Shown here piece after piece: positions 60,897 to 64,000 of a stretch of 64,000 nt of DNA (positions are counted from its first letter, which is position 1; every line of letters begins with the position of its first letter). The stretch is from the NCBI RefSeq assembly GCF_000972845.2, contig NC_040032.1:9956334-10020333 (forward strand). Direction: 5' to 3'. The notes below the pieces were generated by a model. It was not told the DNA's origin. It was given only the letters and a program-made list of their open reading frames with translations, and did not search any database. The position numbers were made by a program, and so were the translations under genes. The DNA comes from Larimichthys crocea (lineage: Eukaryota; Chordata; Actinopteri; Sciaenidae).

Positions 60897-61281
60897 CTTT
60901 GTGTGCTAACAAACATCAGCATCTCATCCTGGAGCTGTCTCAAGGATCTCAAGGATTTCCAGGTTTTCAAGATGCTGAAAAGCTCCAGGCTGTTTCTCTT
61001 TGTGCATCCATCTTGCATTCATGCGTCACTGCCTCAGTGGGGGGCACACACACACACACACACACACACTCTCATGTGCAGATATGTGACATTAATGCCA
61101 CGTGTTTGCAACCTGTCTACACACACACACACCTGTGTGGGAGGGATCAGGTGTGTCAGATGATTTGCATATCCCAGGACAAAGGTCGTGTGCAGTGACA
61201 CATGCTGCAGGTGGAGGGACGAAGACGAAGACATGTTTGATGATGATGATGACTGTCTTTGTTTGTCCACAGCTCGTCATC

Positions 61282-63252
61282 ATGGGCGGCAGGAAGCTGG
61301 CGCTGGTTGCTCTCTTCTGCCTTGTTGCGGCAATGTTGCCTTCTCACACAGGTAACGTGATCCAGACAGATTTCTATCATCAGACGCCGTTCAGCTGCTT
61401 TAAAACTCTGCCACATAATTATCAGTGTTTGGATACAGATAAGCTGGATCAACACCTCTGTTTGTCTTTCTGCCTTTTTACGTAACGCCCGTCTTTGTGT
61501 TCGCAGTGACTGTAGCTGTGATGTCCGTCGACCTGGGCAGCGAGTGGATGAAGATGGCCATCGTGAAGCCCGGGGTGCCGATGGAGATTGTTCTCAACAA
61601 GTGAGTGTGCACACGGGACATTTAGATTTAGATTTACTTTATTCATCCCAACACGGGGAAATGTATTTGTTACAGCAGCAGAGGAAAGTGAAGCACACAC
61701 AATAAACACGACAAACAATCAACCTTCAAAAACAGACTGAGGATGAAGGATGAAAGTGGGATGATGTATAAAAAGAGTGTTGTAATGTAAAGTGACCATG
61801 ATACAAATAATAAAATGAAAACATTTGTTTTTCTTTTTCTTTCTTCAGGGAGTCGAGGAGGAAAACGCCCATCGCCGTGTGTCTGAAGGAAAACGAAAGA
61901 CTTTTCGGGGACAGCGCGCTCGGAGTGGTACGACGTCGTCTCCTCAACTTCATCTGATGAATCATCTGCACAGTCAATGTTTGTTTGTTTTTTTTAACGC
62001 TGTGCTATGTATTTTCATATTTCAGTCTGTGAAGAACCCCAAAACTGTTTATAGACACCTCCAAAGCCTCCTGGGCAAGAAGCACAAGAACCCCCAGGTG
62101 GCGCTCTACCAGAAACGTTTCCCCGAGCACCAGCTGGAGGAGGACGCGGTCAGAGGGACGGTCTACTTTAAATACTCGGAGTGAGTCTCTGCCGTCGTGC
62201 ATCATCATATTAAACATCATCATCATCAGTTCAGGTCGTGCTCACCTCTGGCGGTACATTCAGTTATTGTCGATCATCACCGAGGAAGGGCGTTGTCATG
62301 GAAACGCCACAATCAAGAATTTCTCATCAGAGGAATTTTAAAAAACAAAAACATCTACAAAGCGTCTCATGATCTGGCACCTTCGTGCATCAGTATTCTT
62401 CTCTGCTCTTGTTTTTCTGGCTCTGAGCTGCAGAGCACGCTCCTCTGTCAGCTGCTCACGGCGTTAATGTTTTATTTTCTTCCTCCTTATAGTTTATCTC
62501 ACACCCTCTGGGCATGAAAAGTGCTCTACAAACAGTTATTGTCGTCATAATTATCATTCATAGCGGCGCCGTCTGAAAAAACAACAGCGATAGCTCACAG
62601 AAGGAAACGCAGCGCTGTTATAAATAGGAGCAGCTAACCTGTTTTTCTTCCACCAGTGAAGTGCAGTACACACCTGAGGAGCTGCTCGGCATGGCGCTCA
62701 ATTACTCTTGTGGACTGGCTCAGGACTTCGCAGGTCAGTCCGCCCGCAGAGCAACGCAGTGCATCAGTTGTATCGTATGTTCAAACACGTGAACTTGTTT
62801 TTATTTTACTCCCCTCGCAGAGCAACCGATCAAAGACGCCGTGATCACCGTCCCGGCCTTTTTCAACCAGGCGGAGCGCAGGGCGGTCCTGCAGGCCGCG
62901 CAGATGGCCGGACTGAAGGTGCTTCAGCTCATCAACGACAACACCGCCGTGGCCTTGAACTACGGCGTCTTCAGGAGGAAAGATATCGACAGCACGGCGA
63001 AGGTGCACGTCCTGAATTCACATGAAATCAAGATTCTGTGTTTACAGGAGAGACTAATCTGACTAAATATTATATGTGGATTAATCCCTCCTGTTTGAAT
63101 AAAGACACCTTTAACTCTGCTCTCGTTCCCTTTCAGAACATCATGTTTTATGACATGGGCGCAGGCAGCACCACCGCCACCATCGTCTCTTATCAGACAG
63201 TCAAAAACAAAGAGTCTGGCACGCAGCCCCAGCTGCAGATCCGAGGTGTCGG
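61282..63252 (+). CDS. hyou1: hyou1 (GRP170/ORP150), ER Hsp70-family chaperone, 5' part
   Basis: Large ER-lumen Hsp70-like chaperone and nucleotide-exchange factor for BiP, induced by hypoxia and ER stress. Coding exons in the window: 61282-61351, 61507-61600, 61849-61927, 62026-62180, 62657-62733, 62821-63002, 63137-63252 (about 257 codons, ending in phase 2); the rest lies beyond the window. The start [20 protein letters not shown] begins a hydrophobic signal peptide. The ATPase domain follows: [18 protein letters not shown] (phosphate-1 loop), [40 protein letters not shown] and [20 protein letters not shown] (phosphate-2 loop), ending QLQIRGVG. These are HYOU1-specific forms rather than those of BiP or Hsp110. 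Confidence 0.95.
61619..61690 (-). repeat. LINE/SINE tail-like fragment in hyou1 intron
   Basis: ATTTACTTTATTCATCCCAA, followed by GGGGAAATGTATTTGTTACAGCAGCAG, is related to the fragment at 53010-53075 in vps11 intron 1. Confidence 0.55.
62340..62560 (+). repeat. Possible LINE 3' remnant in hyou1 intron
   Basis: The phrases GATCTGGCACCTTCGTGCAT and GAAAAGTGCTCTACAAACAG, plus an ATTATCATTC tail, resemble the 3' part and tail of fish L2-like LINEs, but the match is loose. Confidence 0.35.
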
Positions 63253-63765
63253 GTGAGTCCACCGATCCGTGAAGTGGCATCGCCACGGAGACTGCTTCTC
63301 TGATGCTGCACCGTCAGGCTGGTTGATGAGCAGCTGCATCACACCGAGTTAACTTCAGTCAGCCTGTACGATGAATGCTTCCTCCATCTGACACAGGAAA
63401 CTCTGAGCGTGAACGGCGGTTGTCAGATTTCCTCTATTGAACGTTGAACGTGTAACGTGATTCCACCGTGCATGAAAAACAGGCTGCACTGAGCCGCCCA
63501 ACAAGTTTCTACTGCAGCTGTTAAATTAAATAAAGTTTCATGGACACGCTTTTTAAATAAACCCGAGTCTTCAGATTTTAGTTTGAGGCGTGAACATATT
63601 TTTAGGACATGCATCACGACTCCTCGCCCTCCTCATCCTGTCTGAAACTCAGAAAACAGGAAGATGCACAGACACAGAGAACACACACAGCTCCAGCTGA
63701 CATCAGAAGAAGTAGATGGGCTAACATGGAGTTTGCAAACAGGAAAATATCATTTGCAATATTGC

Positions 63766-64000
63766 GACACGGTGGTGCAGTGGTTAGCACCGTCGCCTCA
63801 CAGCTGCCTCACTCCTAGTTTGAACCTCGGCTGCAGAGTTTGCATGTTCTGCGTGGGTTCTCTCAAAGACTTGAACCTTAACAGGTTCTTTGGTGACTCT
63901 AAAGATTGTCCGTAGGTCTGAATGTGAGTGGTTGTTTGTCTCTGTGATGAGCCGGCGTACCCCGCCTCCAGCCGCCCCGCAACCGTTACAGATTATGTAT
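63766..64000 (+). repeat. tRNA-like SINE, degenerate, cut by window end
   Basis: GGTGGTGCAGTGGTTAGCAC (A-box-like), GTTTGAACCTC (B-box-like), GAGTTTGCATGTTCTGCGTG, TTGGTGACTCTAAAGATTGT and GTACCCCGCC appear in the order typical of a widespread teleost SINE. Several stretches are shortened, so this copy is old. It is not a functional tRNA gene. Confidence 0.75.

Noticed and set aside
63766..63860. tRNA gene suggested by A-box and B-box-like motifs
   Set aside because: The sequence continues as a known type of fish SINE and shows no complete cloverleaf.

Overview
The window is nuclear DNA from a ray-finned (teleost) fish. Introns are compact, and CA/GT, GATA-like and minisatellite repeats are abundant. 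The interspersed repeats are of kinds I recognise from fish genomes: hAT and Tc1-like remnants, LINE 3' tails and a tRNA-like SINE. Every protein-coding gene matches a vertebrate family, and all four lie on the + strand.

Layout. (1) 1-17391: the 3' half of dlg2 (PSD-93, a MAGUK scaffold), from the linker after PDZ2 through PDZ3, SH3 and the guanylate-kinase-like domain to the stop codon; the 5' exons lie before the window. Its introns hold an 11-bp minisatellite, candidate alternative starts and small cassette exons. (2) 17392-20940: dlg2 3' UTR and AT-rich spacer. (3) about 21120-34794: a very large spaced inverted repeat. Two arms of about 6.6 kb, diverged by a few percent, flank a spacer of about 460 bp, and the right arm runs into a 10-N gap. 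(4) 34805-45165: bbx (bobby sox homolog, HMG-box protein), with a CpG-rich 5' region, 14 coding exons (871 aa) and a long 3' UTR to about 48.8 kb. (5) 50368-58160: vps11 (CORVET/HOPS subunit), 16 coding exons, 930 aa. Its first intron has AT-AC ends with U12-type signals and is filled by a CTAACTAACCTG-type satellite broken by a 113-N gap. Intron 9 carries an antisense cct6a-like pseudogene fragment. (6) 59.4-64 kb: the promoter and first seven coding exons of hyou1 (GRP170/ORP150), cut by the window end.

The four genes do not form one pathway, but two promoters carry motifs that fit their genes. vps11 has two MiT/TFE (CLEAR-type) motifs just upstream of its start codon. hyou1 has two exact ERSE-II matches plus an ERSE-like element. 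Exon boundaries were placed by hand from homology, splice consensus and reading phase; the phases of all four models close. Homology statements come from memory of the families, not from a search. The main novelty candidates are the giant palindrome, the U12 intron of vps11 and the alternative exons of dlg2.
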